Shown piece after piece: positions 7,500 to 14,637 of a DNA stretch of 20,094 bases. Under the pieces are notes generated by a model. That model did no database searches. It saw only the letters and a program-made list of their open reading frames with translations, and was not told where the DNA came from. The stretch spans positions 1-20,094 of the forward strand of contig DAOTVC010000151.1 in NCBI GenBank assembly GCA_034437215.1. Direction: 5' to 3'. Every line of letters starts with the position of its first letter. Within the stretch, counting starts at the first letter, position 1. Source of the stretch: DAOTVC01 sp034437215. Its GTDB lineage: Bacteria > Chloroflexota > Anaerolineae > B4-G1 > SLSP01. Both the position numbers and the translations under genes were made by a program.

Positions 7500-8132
7500 G
7501 TGATCATTCGTCTACCTATCGGCATGTTGGAGTCCAACACCTATCTGATCTACGATGACCAGAGTCACTTGGGGGCCATCGTCGATCCGGGTGGCGAAAC
7601 GGAGCGGCTCTTCGAGGAGATCCGCAGACGGGGTGTGGAGATCCGGTATCTCCTCAACACCCACGCGCACTTCGATCATATCACCGCCAATGCCCAGGTG
7701 CTCTCGAAGTATGAGGTCCCCTTGGCCCTGCACCCTGCCGATAGGGAACTCCTGCTGCGCGGTGGGGGAGCCGCTCGCTGGAATATCGACTATCTCCCTT
7801 CACCAGAGCCGGAGATCGAGCTGACCGACGGCCGACGGCTACTGCTGGGGGCGCTCGAGATCGAGAGCATCCACACTCCGGGACACACACCCGGCAGCGT
7901 CTGCCTCTACATTCCCGCTGCCGACGCTCTCATCACCGGCGATACTCTCTTTCCGGGCAGCGTTGGAAGGACCGACCTGCCCGGCGGTGACGCCCGGCAG
8001 CTGACCGCCAGCCTACGCCGTCTCCTGGAGCTTCCCGGAGAGACCACCCTCTATCCCGGACACGGCCCGACGACGACGCTGGAGAGAGAGCGGCGTACCA
8101 ACCCCTGGTTGAAACGCGTCGCCCACAGCTGA
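7500..8132 (+). CDS. Metallo-beta-lactamase-fold hydrolase, glyoxalase II-like
   Basis: This 210-residue cytosolic protein has the metallo-beta-lactamase fold of the glyoxalase II group. The binuclear metal ligands are all visible: H55, H57, D59 and H60 (NTHAHFDH), H129 (HTPGHTPGS), D148 (ITGDTLF) and H188 (YPGHGP). The GRTDLPGG stretch after D148 is typical of the YcbL/YqgX-type small hydrolases. These are related to hydroxyacylglutathione hydrolase but lack its C-terminal glutathione domain. The likely activity is hydrolysis of a thioester or similar small substrate. The start is a GTG at 7500 with AGGAGG five bases upstream. It is a single-gene unit ending before the strong hairpin at 8187-8210. 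Confidence 0.9.
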   Translation: MIIRLPIGMLESNTYLIYDDQSHLGAIVDPGGETERLFEEIRRRGVEIRYLLNTHAHFDHITANAQVLSKYEVPLALHPADRELLLRGGGAARWNIDYLPSPEPEIELTDGRRLLLGALEIESIHTPGHTPGSVCLYIPAADALITGDTLFPGSVGRTDLPGGDARQLTASLRRLLELPGETTLYPGHGPTTTLERERRTNPWLKRVAHS

Positions 8133-8150
8133 ACCGGACTTCACGCCAGA

Positions 8151-8210
8151 GGCGATAGCCTCCTCTCACGGCTACCCTATCGCAGACTGCCCCCTCCTGA
8201 GAGGGGGCAG
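8151..8210. terminator. Hairpin cluster between convergent genes, probable two-way terminator
   Basis: The core is a perfect 10-bp stem (8187-8196 with 8201-8210) around a CTGA loop. Just before it, GCGATAG (8152-8158) pairs with CTATCGC (8177-8183) and encloses TAGCC/GGCTA. It sits between the plus-strand MBL-fold gene and the end of the minus-strand small-protein operon. The T-run is poor (TTCGTC), so two-way termination is inferred. Confidence 0.65.
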
Positions 8211-8257
8211 TTCGTCAGAAGAGCGCTATCCGTACCTGCGGAACAGTCTGTGATCCC

Positions 8258-8464
8258 CTAGCCCACGGTCGAGAGCGAGCGCAGGATCCCCAACAGGCTG
8301 AGGCCGAGTTTCAGGGCATCACCTGCACTCGGCGTCTCAACGTGCTCGATCCCCTTGTCGTCCGCCGGGATAACCGCCGAGTTATAGTAGAGCATCCCCC
8401 CGACGATGCCAAAAGCTGCTCCCAGCACACCACCGATGAGCATAGTCTTCGTCTTTGCGTTCAC
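8258..8464 (-). CDS. Small membrane protein, second of a coupled pair
   Basis: This 68-residue protein is not recognised. A short basic start (NAKTKT) leads into one glycine-rich hydrophobic segment (about residues 8-28, LIGGVLGAAFGIVGGMLYY), then a charged, probably helical tail and a second weakly hydrophobic stretch near the end. The opening resembles the YtxH-like type of small glycine-zipper membrane proteins, but that is only a resemblance. The GTG at 8464 has AAGGAGGG four bases upstream, and its first bases overlap the stop of the preceding gene (GTGA), so translation should be coupled. An upstream in-frame ATG at 8515 would give an His-rich prefix inside the other gene and is rejected. 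Confidence 0.7.
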   Translation of the reverse strand: MNAKTKTMLIGGVLGAAFGIVGGMLYYNSAVIPADDKGIEHVETPSAGDALKLGLSLLGILRSLSTVG

Positions 8465-8742
8465 GAAACCCTCCTTGGAATGAGATGGGTGAGTATGGTC
8501 TGTACCATGCGCCACGTGCTCTGTACCTGGATGAGGGGCTTCACGACAGAACGGGAGAACCCTTCCACGGCCTCCCTCCCCTTCTCGACATAGGTGAAAG
8601 CCAGGCGCAGATATTCGCGCACCAAGAGGCGCAAGCGATAGGTCGCGTAAGCCAGAGCTGCGAAGAGCACCAGCGGTACCAGAGCGACCACCAGCGCCTC
8701 AAGGCTCAGAAAGATCAGTGCAATGTCACGTGCTGCAGGCAT
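8461..8742 (-). CDS. Small membrane protein, first of a coupled pair
   Basis: This 93-residue protein is not recognised. A single long hydrophobic stretch (about residues 8-36) is followed by an amphipathic, charged helix-like region (RLRLLVREYLRLAFTYVEKG) and a basic C-terminus. It would sit in the membrane with a cytoplasmic or periplasmic helical tail. The ATG at 8742 has AAGGAGGGG four bases upstream. Its TGA overlaps the GTG of the next gene by two bases. The pair has its own promoter behind dgkA. Such tandem short proteins often act as a complex, which is inference here. Confidence 0.72.
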   Translation of the reverse strand: MPAARDIALIFLSLEALVVALVPLVLFAALAYATYRLRLLVREYLRLAFTYVEKGREAVEGFSRSVVKPLIQVQSTWRMVQTILTHLIPRRVS

Positions 8743-8771
8743 AGTCCCCTCCTTGCTACAAACCTAGTCAC

Positions 8772-8800
8772 AGTATACCGCAAAAGCGGTGGGTTCACAA
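8772..8800 (-). promoter_or_regulatory. Promoter of the small membrane-protein pair
   Basis: On the minus strand TTGTGA (8795-8800), a 17-base spacer and TATACT (8772-8777) form a good sigma70-like promoter. The -35 box is made from the last Leu codon and the stop of dgkA. Transcription would begin near 8765, about 23 bases before the ATG at 8742. A small CCGC-TTTT-GCGG hairpin lies in the spacer. Confidence 0.62.
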
Positions 8801-9169
8801 GAGACGGGCCCACAGAAGAGGGCCCAGAAGCAGGAGACCGACCAAGACGGAGACACACGCCGTCAACAGCACGGCGCCGGCGGCCATGTCCTTCACCTGC
8901 TTGGCCAATGGGTGGTAGTCAGGGCTGGCCAGATCGACCAGAGTCTCCGCCGCCGAGTTGAAGATCTCTGCCACCAGGACCGTTCCGATGGTGATGATCA
9001 GCACCGCCCACCTCTCCAGCGAGAGTCCCAGCCAGGCTGCCAATGCCGTCACGAGAGCGGTGATGATCAAGTGAATGCGAAAGTTGCGCTGAGTACGCAC
9101 GACGAGCCAGAGCCCCGCACCCGCGAAGCAAAAACTATCGAAGATGGTCGGGTGAGGCCGCTCCCTCAT
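8795..9169 (-). CDS. dgkA: Diacylglycerol/undecaprenol kinase family protein
   Basis: This 124-residue membrane kinase of the DgkA family would phosphorylate diacylglycerol or, as in many Gram-positive-type homologues, undecaprenol, recycling lipid carriers. Three hydrophobic helices are seen. The RNFRIH motif comes before the first, and the catalytic segment AEIFNSAAETLVD ends the second; it carries the ATP/Mg-binding Glu and the E-x-x-D end. A DYHPLAKQVKD loop follows, usual for the Gram-positive-type branch. Where many family members have ERNFRIH this one has TQRNFRIH, a substitution I believe is common in related phyla. The ATG at 9169 overlaps the ybeY stop (ATGA), so translation is coupled. 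The frame is open to 9322, but that is internal to ybeY. Confidence 0.9.
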   Translation of the reverse strand: MRERPHPTIFDSFCFAGAGLWLVVRTQRNFRIHLIITALVTALAAWLGLSLERWAVLIITIGTVLVAEIFNSAAETLVDLASPDYHPLAKQVKDMAAGAVLLTACVSVLVGLLLLGPLLWARLL

Positions 9170-9651
9170 TCGGGCAAGGGCGCGTTGATGTTCAGCAAAT
9201 TCAGCAGCTCCGCTTGGACCGCCCACATACGCGCTTTCTCCTGGGGCTCCGCGTGATCGTACCCCAACAGATGCAGGGTTCCATGAACGATAAGCAGTTG
9301 TAGCTCTTCGGTTACCGTGCATTCGACCTCCTTCGCCTGCCGCCGGGCCTGCGGCAAAGATATCACAACGTCTCCCAGATACTCGGGGAAGCCGGCGAGC
9401 CCTCCGCCGGCGAAAGGGCCTCGCGTGTCGCTCTCGTAAAAGGCCAGTACATCGGTCGTGCGGTCGATACCGCGAAAGCGACGATTGAGATCGCGGACCG
9501 AAGCATCGTCGGTGATGACGATGGTCATCTCCGCGGCCTCCGAGACCCCCTGATGTTTGAGAGTTGCCAAGGCCGCCACCCGCAGGTACTTCAAATCGAC
9601 CTCCTCCAGGGGCACCTCGACCTGTATATCAACCACTTGTTTCGTGACCAC
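9166..9651 (-). CDS. ybeY: Endoribonuclease YbeY, rRNA maturation factor
   Basis: This 161-residue cytosolic metalloprotein would help 16S rRNA 3'-end maturation and ribosome quality control. The three zinc-binding histidines are in HGTLHLLGYDH (H123, H127, H133). The upstream FRGIDRTTDVLAF and LGDVVISL blocks are the other YbeY signatures. The middle loop (DTRGPFAGGGLAGF, about 75-88) is a modest insertion. The start is the GTG at 9651, two bases past the stop of the upstream 7TM-HD gene, with GGAG eight bases upstream. A longer frame to 9777 lies inside that gene and is rejected. It is the middle gene of the 7TM-HD-ybeY-dgkA operon. Confidence 0.94.
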   Translation of the reverse strand: MVTKQVVDIQVEVPLEEVDLKYLRVAALATLKHQGVSEAAEMTIVITDDASVRDLNRRFRGIDRTTDVLAFYESDTRGPFAGGGLAGFPEYLGDVVISLPQARRQAKEVECTVTEELQLLIVHGTLHLLGYDHAEPQEKARMWAVQAELLNLLNINAPLPE

Positions 9652-9653
9652 GT

Positions 9654-11744
9654 CTATTTCTCCGTTTCTGCTTCCGTCTTCGAACCGGGATAGCGAATGC
9701 GAGGGTGATAGGCCCCGCGCAGAATCTCCACGTAGGTATCCTTCACGATCTCCAGCTCCTGTAGGGTCAGCGAGCATTCGTCGAGCTGTCCATCTCGGAT
9801 GCGCGCCTCGACGATGGAATCCACGATCTCGGCTACCTCCTCTGCCGAGGAGGGGCGCGCGGCGCGCGTCGCGGCTTCGGAGCCATCGGCGAGCATGACG
9901 AGGGCTGTCTCGGCGCTCTGCGGGCGCGGGCCGGGATAGCGGAACTTCACCTCCTCCACCACCCCCTCCTCCCCTCCGGCAGCCTCCACCGCCTTGTAGT
10001 AGAAAAAGCTGACCCGCATCGTCCCGTGGTGCTCGGGAATGAACGCCCGCACCTGGGCCGGCAACCGGTACTGCTTGGCCAGCTGGATACCGTCGAGCAC
10101 GTGGCCCATCACGATCCCCACGCTCGTCTCCGGATCCAGACGATCGTGGGGGTTGTTCAACCCCTCCTGATTCTCAACGAAGAAGTAGGGGCGCGCGAGC
10201 TTGCCGATATCGTGATAGTAGGTACCCGCACGGGTGAGCAGGGCATTGGCACCGATACGTTCCGCAGCCTGTTCCGCCATACTGGCCACCATCATCACGT
10301 GGTGGAAGGTCGCCGGCGCCTCTCGCAACAGGCGCTGTAGGAGCGGATGGTTGGGATGGCTGAGCTCCACAAGACGAAAGGTGGTAGCGAGGTCGAACAG
10401 CGGAGCCAGCAGAAAGAGGCCTCCCAACGTCAGCCCTCCGGAGATCACCCCCCCGGTGAGGCTAACCCCCGACTCCATGAGGAAGGGAACGAGGTCGACG
10501 CCGGCCTCCGTCGTCGCAAACGCCAGACGCACCACGGCACCGGCAAACCCACCCAGAATCCCCGACCGGAAGATGGCGCCGGTCTGTTCGTAACGCGGTA
10601 GAGTCAGCGAGGCCACGGCGCCATTCAGAACGACCAGAACCATCACCAACAGCGACCCGTTGCCTATCCAACCGGCGACCGCACCCAGGTAGAGCACCGC
10701 GCCCAAAGCGGTGATATACCCGGTAGTAGATACTAAAAGCATCCCCAGAGCTGCGGCAGGAAAGAGATAGAGCAGCATGGGGCCGGCAGGAATGAGGAGG
10801 CGTGCCAAGAGGATAAAAGCGATCATGAGCAGGAGCACCAAGCTCTCCTTGCGGCCATTCAGAAGAACCTCGCGCTGCATCCGATAGAGATAGGTGCCAA
10901 AGACCACCGTGCCGGCGACGGCGAGGAGGGCCAACAGGATGACGTCCTGCCACTCCACCTGCCGTGCGGTGAGTCCCAGCTCCTCGAGGGCCTCCATCTG
11001 CAAATCCGAGACCACGCTTCCCTCGCGTACGATGACCTCACCCCGGCGGATGGTCTCAAAGGCCCGGCTCACCTCGGCAGTCGCTGCCTCCCGCTGCTGT
11101 TCCGTCGCAATCTGGTCATAGAAGCTGTTAGGGACAATAAAGCGCTGGACAAGCACGGCGACCAGGTTCGCCTCATCCTGCGGTAGATCGAGAGGCACTA
11201 ACGCCGGTACGCGCTCTCGCACCGGCCCGATGTTGCCCATCCGGATCTCCTCCCGCTGCATCACCTGGTTGAGCAGGGCGCGCGTCTCCAAACGCACGTC
11301 GTTCCAGTCCGACTCCGATAGGGAGAGCAGGGTGTTGATCTCGGGGTTCGGAATGCCCTGCAACTCCTCCACTGCCAGCACCCAGCTGCGCTTCTCCGCA
11401 TCGCTGGCATACGGGTCCGTCCGGACGGCGTCAAAGAAGTCCATGACGAGGCGAACACGCTCCAAGCGTTCGCGGGTGATCGCCAGATCGGGACTGGTGT
11501 AGATGGGTTGAATCTGACGCCGGGCGGCCTCACGCGCCTGTTCGGTACGGATCTCGCTGACGTAGGTGAGCTCCTGCGGGGCCCGGATATCCTGCGAGGC
11601 GACGTCCCCCACCGCCAGGGTGTAACGCCCCGAGAAGTGGAAGACGAGGGCGAAAGTGGTAACGAGCGCTAACGCCAGGCCGAAGACAACCTGACGCACG
11701 ACCCAGCGATGCGAAAGCGACTTGCGATTGGTACGCTTCATCAT
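9654..11744 (-). CDS. 7TM-HD family phosphodiesterase (PgpH-like)
   Basis: This 696-residue membrane protein has the PgpH layout: a first membrane helix (about 20-40), a large extracellular 7TMR-HD region (about 45-270), a cluster of about seven membrane helices and a cytoplasmic HD domain with HD near 511-512 (YYHDIGK). Further signatures follow: VENQEG, GHVLDG, EHHGTM and LADGSEA. Characterised PgpH proteins hydrolyse cyclic di-AMP to pApA, so that is the likely reaction. The frame is open to 11777, but the TATAAT box lies at 11749-11754. The start is therefore ATG 11744 or its neighbour 11741, with no Shine-Dalgarno, suggesting a leaderless message. It leads the ybeY-dgkA operon, a known arrangement in several phyla. 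Confidence 0.92.
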   Translation of the reverse strand: MMKRTNRKSLSHRWVVRQVVFGLALALVTTFALVFHFSGRYTLAVGDVASQDIRAPQELTYVSEIRTEQAREAARRQIQPIYTSPDLAITRERLERVRLVMDFFDAVRTDPYASDAEKRSWVLAVEELQGIPNPEINTLLSLSESDWNDVRLETRALLNQVMQREEIRMGNIGPVRERVPALVPLDLPQDEANLVAVLVQRFIVPNSFYDQIATEQQREAATAEVSRAFETIRRGEVIVREGSVVSDLQMEALEELGLTARQVEWQDVILLALLAVAGTVVFGTYLYRMQREVLLNGRKESLVLLLMIAFILLARLLIPAGPMLLYLFPAAALGMLLVSTTGYITALGAVLYLGAVAGWIGNGSLLVMVLVVLNGAVASLTLPRYEQTGAIFRSGILGGFAGAVVRLAFATTEAGVDLVPFLMESGVSLTGGVISGGLTLGGLFLLAPLFDLATTFRLVELSHPNHPLLQRLLREAPATFHHVMMVASMAEQAAERIGANALLTRAGTYYHDIGKLARPYFFVENQEGLNNPHDRLDPETSVGIVMGHVLDGIQLAKQYRLPAQVRAFIPEHHGTMRVSFFYYKAVEAAGGEEGVVEEVKFRYPGPRPQSAETALVMLADGSEAATRAARPSSAEEVAEIVDSIVEARIRDGQLDECSLTLQELEIVKDTYVEILRGAYHPRIRYPGSKTEAETEK

Positions 11745-11748
11745 TTCG

Positions 11749-11777
11749 ATTATACAATACAAAGGAGGGAACCCCAA
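11749..11777 (-). promoter_or_regulatory. Promoter of the 7TM-HD-ybeY-dgkA operon
   Basis: On the minus strand a perfect TATAAT (11749-11754) with a TG two bases upstream (extended -10) is preceded at 17 bases by TTGGGG (11772-11777). The two ATGs begin four and seven bases after the box. The -35 region lies inside the terminator hairpin of the upstream unit. Confidence 0.6.
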
Positions 11778-11788
11778 GGGTTCCCTCC
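11756..11788 (-). terminator. Rho-independent terminator of rpsU-yqeY
   Basis: A perfect 11-bp stem (11764-11774 with 11778-11788) with a three-base loop is followed on the minus strand by TTTGTATT. It lies about 20 bases after the yqeY stop. The stem is exact and the tail T-rich, so this is the clearest terminator in the window. Confidence 0.85.
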
Positions 11789-11807
11789 GCAGTAGCTTAA
11801 GGCAGGA

Positions 11808-12251
11808 TTACGAAGAGAGAAGCTCGCGCACGACGGTGCTTACCAGCCGACCATCGGCCATGCCCCGTAATTGAGGCATCAGCACGCCCATGACCTGTCC
11901 CATATCCCGCGGGGACTCGGCCCCTAGCTCGGCGATCACGGCCTTGGCCCGGTCGACGATGGCCTCCCGGCTCAGCGGCTCAGGTAGGTAGGCCTTGAGA
12001 ATCTCGATCTCGGCGGCGTCGGTCTCCAAGAGATCCTCGCGCCCCGCTTCCCGGACCAGCTCCAGGGCCTCTTCACGTCGCTTGACCTCTTTTTGAATCA
12101 GGACGATGATCTCTTCGTCGGGCAAGGCCCCCTGCTCCACCTCGGCCATCTGGACGTTGAGCAGGACCATGCGCAAAGCGGCCTTGCGCCGCTCGTCACG
12201 CGCCCGTATGGCATCCTGTAAATCGCTCTGCAGCTGCTCTCTCAGACTCAT
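11808..12251 (-). CDS. yqeY: GatB/YqeY domain-containing protein
   Basis: This 147-residue cytosolic protein is a stand-alone YqeY, related to the C-terminal tRNA-binding tail of the GatB amidotransferase subunit. Visible family features are the N-terminal LREQLQSDLQDAIRARDE helix, LRMVLLN, the KEVKRREEALE helix, ILKAYLPEPLS, and GQVMGVLMPQLRGMADGRLV near the end. A role in tRNA or ribosome-linked processes is assumed from family and context but is not proved. The ATG at 12251 has AAGGA nearby. It follows rpsU by 21 bases, a pairing common in several phyla, and both would be read from the promoter at 12572-12599. Confidence 0.9.
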   Translation of the reverse strand: MSLREQLQSDLQDAIRARDERRKAALRMVLLNVQMAEVEQGALPDEEIIVLIQKEVKRREEALELVREAGREDLLETDAAEIEILKAYLPEPLSREAIVDRAKAVIAELGAESPRDMGQVMGVLMPQLRGMADGRLVSTVVRELLSS

Positions 12252-12272
12252 CCTCTATCCTTACCCGTCGCT

Positions 12273-12479
12273 CTAATACCTCTTTTGCAGATCCTTCACC
12301 GTCGTCCGCCGGCTCTTGCGCAGTTTCGCCGCGCGCTTGCGCTTCCGCAGGATGCTCGGCTGCTCGAAGTAACGCCGCTTGCGCATCTCAGACAAGATTC
12401 GATCCGACTGAACCTTCTTCTTAAAGCGCCGCAGTAACGAATCAAATGACTCATTATCATCAGCTACCACATAGGTCAC
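12273..12479 (-). CDS. rpsU: Ribosomal protein bS21
   Basis: This 68-residue protein is the small-subunit protein bS21, which sits near the 3' end of 16S rRNA at the mRNA exit side. The typical pattern is all present: an ESFDSLLRRFKKKVQ opening, ILSEMRKRRYFEQPS in the middle and a very basic RKRKRAAKLRKSRR tail. Length matches the family. It starts with GTG at 12479 after a GGGGTGAGAG purine stretch; no in-frame ATG lies nearby. An approximately 85-base leader precedes it and contains a near-perfect palindrome (12544-12559), which could serve in control. It heads the rpsU-yqeY unit. Confidence 0.95.
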   Translation of the reverse strand: MTYVVADDNESFDSLLRRFKKKVQSDRILSEMRKRRYFEQPSILRKRKRAAKLRKSRRTTVKDLQKRY

Positions 12480-12543
12480 GGGTCTCTCACCCCTTTTGCG
12501 CTCCCGGCGACGTTGTGAACTCGCGCCGGCTAGGAATGTGCAG

Positions 12544-12559
12544 CGTTGTGATCACGACG
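12544..12559. promoter_or_regulatory. Palindrome in the rpsU leader, possible operator
   Basis: A 16-base palindrome centred on GTGATCAC, with one mismatched pair, lies about 6 to 21 bases downstream of the expected rpsU transcription start. It could bind a dimeric regulator or fold in the RNA. Nothing else supports either use. Confidence 0.35.
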
Positions 12560-12571
12560 CTACGAAGAGGA

Positions 12572-12599
12572 ATTATATCAGCAAGGGGGGTGTTGTCAA
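12572..12599 (-). promoter_or_regulatory. Consensus sigma70 promoter of rpsU-yqeY
   Basis: On the minus strand a perfect TTGACA (12594-12599), a 16-base spacer and a perfect TATAAT (12572-12577) form the strongest promoter in the window. Transcription would start near 12565. A strong promoter is expected for a ribosomal protein gene. Confidence 0.85.
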
Positions 12600-12642
12600 G
12601 CATAGCTGAGGAACGCGAGTTAAACACCTTGAGCAAAAGCAA

Positions 12643-12696
12643 ACTGAAAGCGCTCCCGAAAGTCACCTGCAATGCCCGAGTTATTTCGCTTTCAGT
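12643..12696 (-). terminator. Long-loop hairpin behind the GT39 gene, possible terminator
   Basis: ACTGAAAGCG (12643-12652) and CGCTTTCAGT (12687-12696) form a perfect 10-bp stem with a 34-base loop. The minus-strand sequence after it is T-rich (TTGCTTTTGCTC). It lies 22 bases past the GT39 stop and just upstream of the rpsU promoter. The long loop makes it an unusual terminator. Confidence 0.45.
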
Positions 12697-12717
12697 CCTG
12701 ACAGCTCCCGCCACCTC

Positions 12718-14607
12718 TTACCAATCGTAAATGATGGCCCACAAGCGGCCGTGAGGGGCTCGCAGCTCCTGCACCTCCCCCCCCGGATACGCCTCCCGGA
12801 CGCTCTCCAGCTCCGCCGCTCTCTCCGGGACGAAGACGAAGCGCGCGGGCCGCTCCACGTCCTGAGGCACAGTCGACGGTTCAACGTTGGTTCCCGCCAC
12901 GTCGCGAAGGAGGTAGGCCAAAGTGCCGAAATCCCAGTAGAGATGGGGCGGACCGAAGAAGTAGACGCGGCTCTCGGACCAGGGAGCTGCTCGCAAGAAA
13001 CGTGCCAGCTCGGTGGCCACCGTAGCGGTGGGATTCCCGTAGGTACGCCGCGGCGTGTAAATGCCGAAGTAGAAGACGAGATTCAACAGCGCAGCGCAGA
13101 CCAGAAGCATCAACACCATGGCGCGGAGGAGTCTCCGCCGTTCCACGATCTCTCCCAGCGCTTCTATGCCCCAGGCCACGAGGAGGCCGACGGCGGGCAC
13201 GAGCAGCAGCCCTCGTTGGCTGCTGGGCGGGTTCTCGGTCACGAACCAGGCCATGACCAGCGTCGACCAGAACCAGAGGAGCGTCAATGTCCGTGCGGGC
13301 CACCGCCAGCGCAGAAGGGCCGCCAGCAGGCCCACGAGCATGAGCCCCCCTAGAATAAAGTCCAGTAGAGGCGCTTCAGGGTAGTACCAGAAGGTGGGAT
13401 CCGGGGTGAGATGAAAAGCGGTCGCCGCTTTCCAGAACTGCTGTAAGAGAAGCGCGGTCGCACTCCTGCCCGTCAGCGCCACCTCGCGCTCCAGCCACCC
13501 CGACGAGAAGATGCTGACGGCGTCGTACCGGGCCGTCAGGTCGGAGGGGTGGGCCAGATACCACATTACCAGGGGCAACGCCACCACGAGCCAACCCGCT
13601 CCGAAGAGGAGCAGCCCTCGCCACCGCCGGGCCAGAAAGCGGGGCTCTACCAAGAGGCGCCACCCCAGCCAGAGGACCAGGACGAAGGTGACCCAGCGCG
13701 CCCCGAAGTAGAGGTACCAGCCGAACCCCGCCACCATACCTGCCAAGCCCCAGGCGACGCTCGTCTTGGAGCTCTCCAGAGCCCGCCATAGGAGCCAGAG
13801 GGCCAGCGTCGCAATCAGAGGGTCCATAATCTGATTGGAGGCCAGGCGGCTGAAGTGCAGGTGATAGGCCGAGAAAGCCACCACCACCGCGGCGATCCAT
13901 CCCACCCGCTCCCCGCCCAATGCGCGTCCCAGGAGAAAGGTGGTCAAGACGGTAAGCGTGCCGACCAGGACAGAGAGAAGACGGGCGCCGGCGATGGTCG
14001 CCCCGACCAGGCGAATGACGCTGCCGTAGAGCAGGAAGGACATGGTGGGGACCGAGTACCAACCGGTAGCAAAGGGGTTGCCGAGAGGGGCCTCGACGAG
14101 TTGCAGTCCGGCAAGCGCCTGAGTCCCCTCGTCCCCTCCCATGTTGGCGGGAATCCTTCCCAGCGCCCACCCGCGGACGAGCAACGCGACGAGGAGGAGT
14201 CCCCCGAGGGCGAGCCACACCCTCCGCGAGCGCCCTCCCGGAGACCAGACCTTCAGTTGGAGGGGCCAGAGAAGCCCGATGACGAAACAACCGAGGGCCA
14301 GCCCCCAGAGGAGGAGGTGCAGGGTGAAATCGGAAGTGGGGGGGCGCGACCGGGCAGCCAACCCGACCACCAAGGAGAGGACGAGGGCGGAGGTGATGGC
14401 CAGGGTGCGCAGCCCGGGTAAGCGTGTGAGCCCCACCCGTTTCCTAGCCGGCACAGGAGCGGTAAGGCGTGAGCGAAGCAGCACAACGACCAGGCCCACG
14501 AGGCCGAGCAACAGGAGCAGTCCGGCATCCCAGACGTAGCGTCCCAGCGCGAGGAGGTAGCTACCGCTCAAGATGAGCAGCAACGCAGCGACCAGGAGTC
14601 CCATCAT
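12718..14607 (-). CDS. GT39-family membrane glycosyltransferase (ArnT/PMT-like)
   Basis: This 629-residue polytopic protein has roughly 12-14 hydrophobic segments. It carries the GT-C glycosyltransferase signature: an acidic D159-E160 pair (MGGDEGTQAL) in the first extracellular loop, then YSVPTMSFLLYGS and the FSAYHLHFSRLASNQ region. Such enzymes move a sugar or mannosyl residue from a polyprenyl-phosphate donor to lipid, protein or polysaccharide on the outer face of the membrane. The soluble C-terminal tail (about 520-629) is less conserved. The start is ATG 14607 or the adjacent 14604; neither has a good ribosome site. The 30-base gap to the REC-Roadblock stop suggests one transcript. The substrate is unknown. 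Confidence 0.85.
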   Translation of the reverse strand: MMGLLVAALLLILSGSYLLALGRYVWDAGLLLLLGLVGLVVVLLRSRLTAPVPARKRVGLTRLPGLRTLAITSALVLSLVVGLAARSRPPTSDFTLHLLLWGLALGCFVIGLLWPLQLKVWSPGGRSRRVWLALGGLLLVALLVRGWALGRIPANMGGDEGTQALAGLQLVEAPLGNPFATGWYSVPTMSFLLYGSVIRLVGATIAGARLLSVLVGTLTVLTTFLLGRALGGERVGWIAAVVVAFSAYHLHFSRLASNQIMDPLIATLALWLLWRALESSKTSVAWGLAGMVAGFGWYLYFGARWVTFVLVLWLGWRLLVEPRFLARRWRGLLLFGAGWLVVALPLVMWYLAHPSDLTARYDAVSIFSSGWLEREVALTGRSATALLLQQFWKAATAFHLTPDPTFWYYPEAPLLDFILGGLMLVGLLAALLRWRWPARTLTLLWFWSTLVMAWFVTENPPSSQRGLLLVPAVGLLVAWGIEALGEIVERRRLLRAMVLMLLVCAALLNLVFYFGIYTPRRTYGNPTATVATELARFLRAAPWSESRVYFFGPPHLYWDFGTLAYLLRDVAGTNVEPSTVPQDVERPARFVFVPERAAELESVREAYPGGEVQELRAPHGRLWAIIYDW

Positions 14608-14637
14608 CTCAGGCGGTCAGGCGCAGCCCAACTTCGA

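Noticed and set aside
9091..9100. TQRNFRIH in place of ERNFRIH in DgkA as loss of activity.
   Set aside because: I believe this substitution is common in homologues from related phyla, and the catalytic AEIFNSAAETLVD segment is intact.
12487..12714. A 75-codon minus-strand frame between rpsU and the GT39 gene.
   Set aside because: It covers the consensus rpsU promoter and leader, lacks a convincing ribosome site and resembles no protein family.
13376..14290. A 304-codon minus-strand frame within the GT39 gene.
   Set aside because: It is a shifted-frame shadow of the membrane protein, with Arg/Gly/Pro-rich content and no motif.
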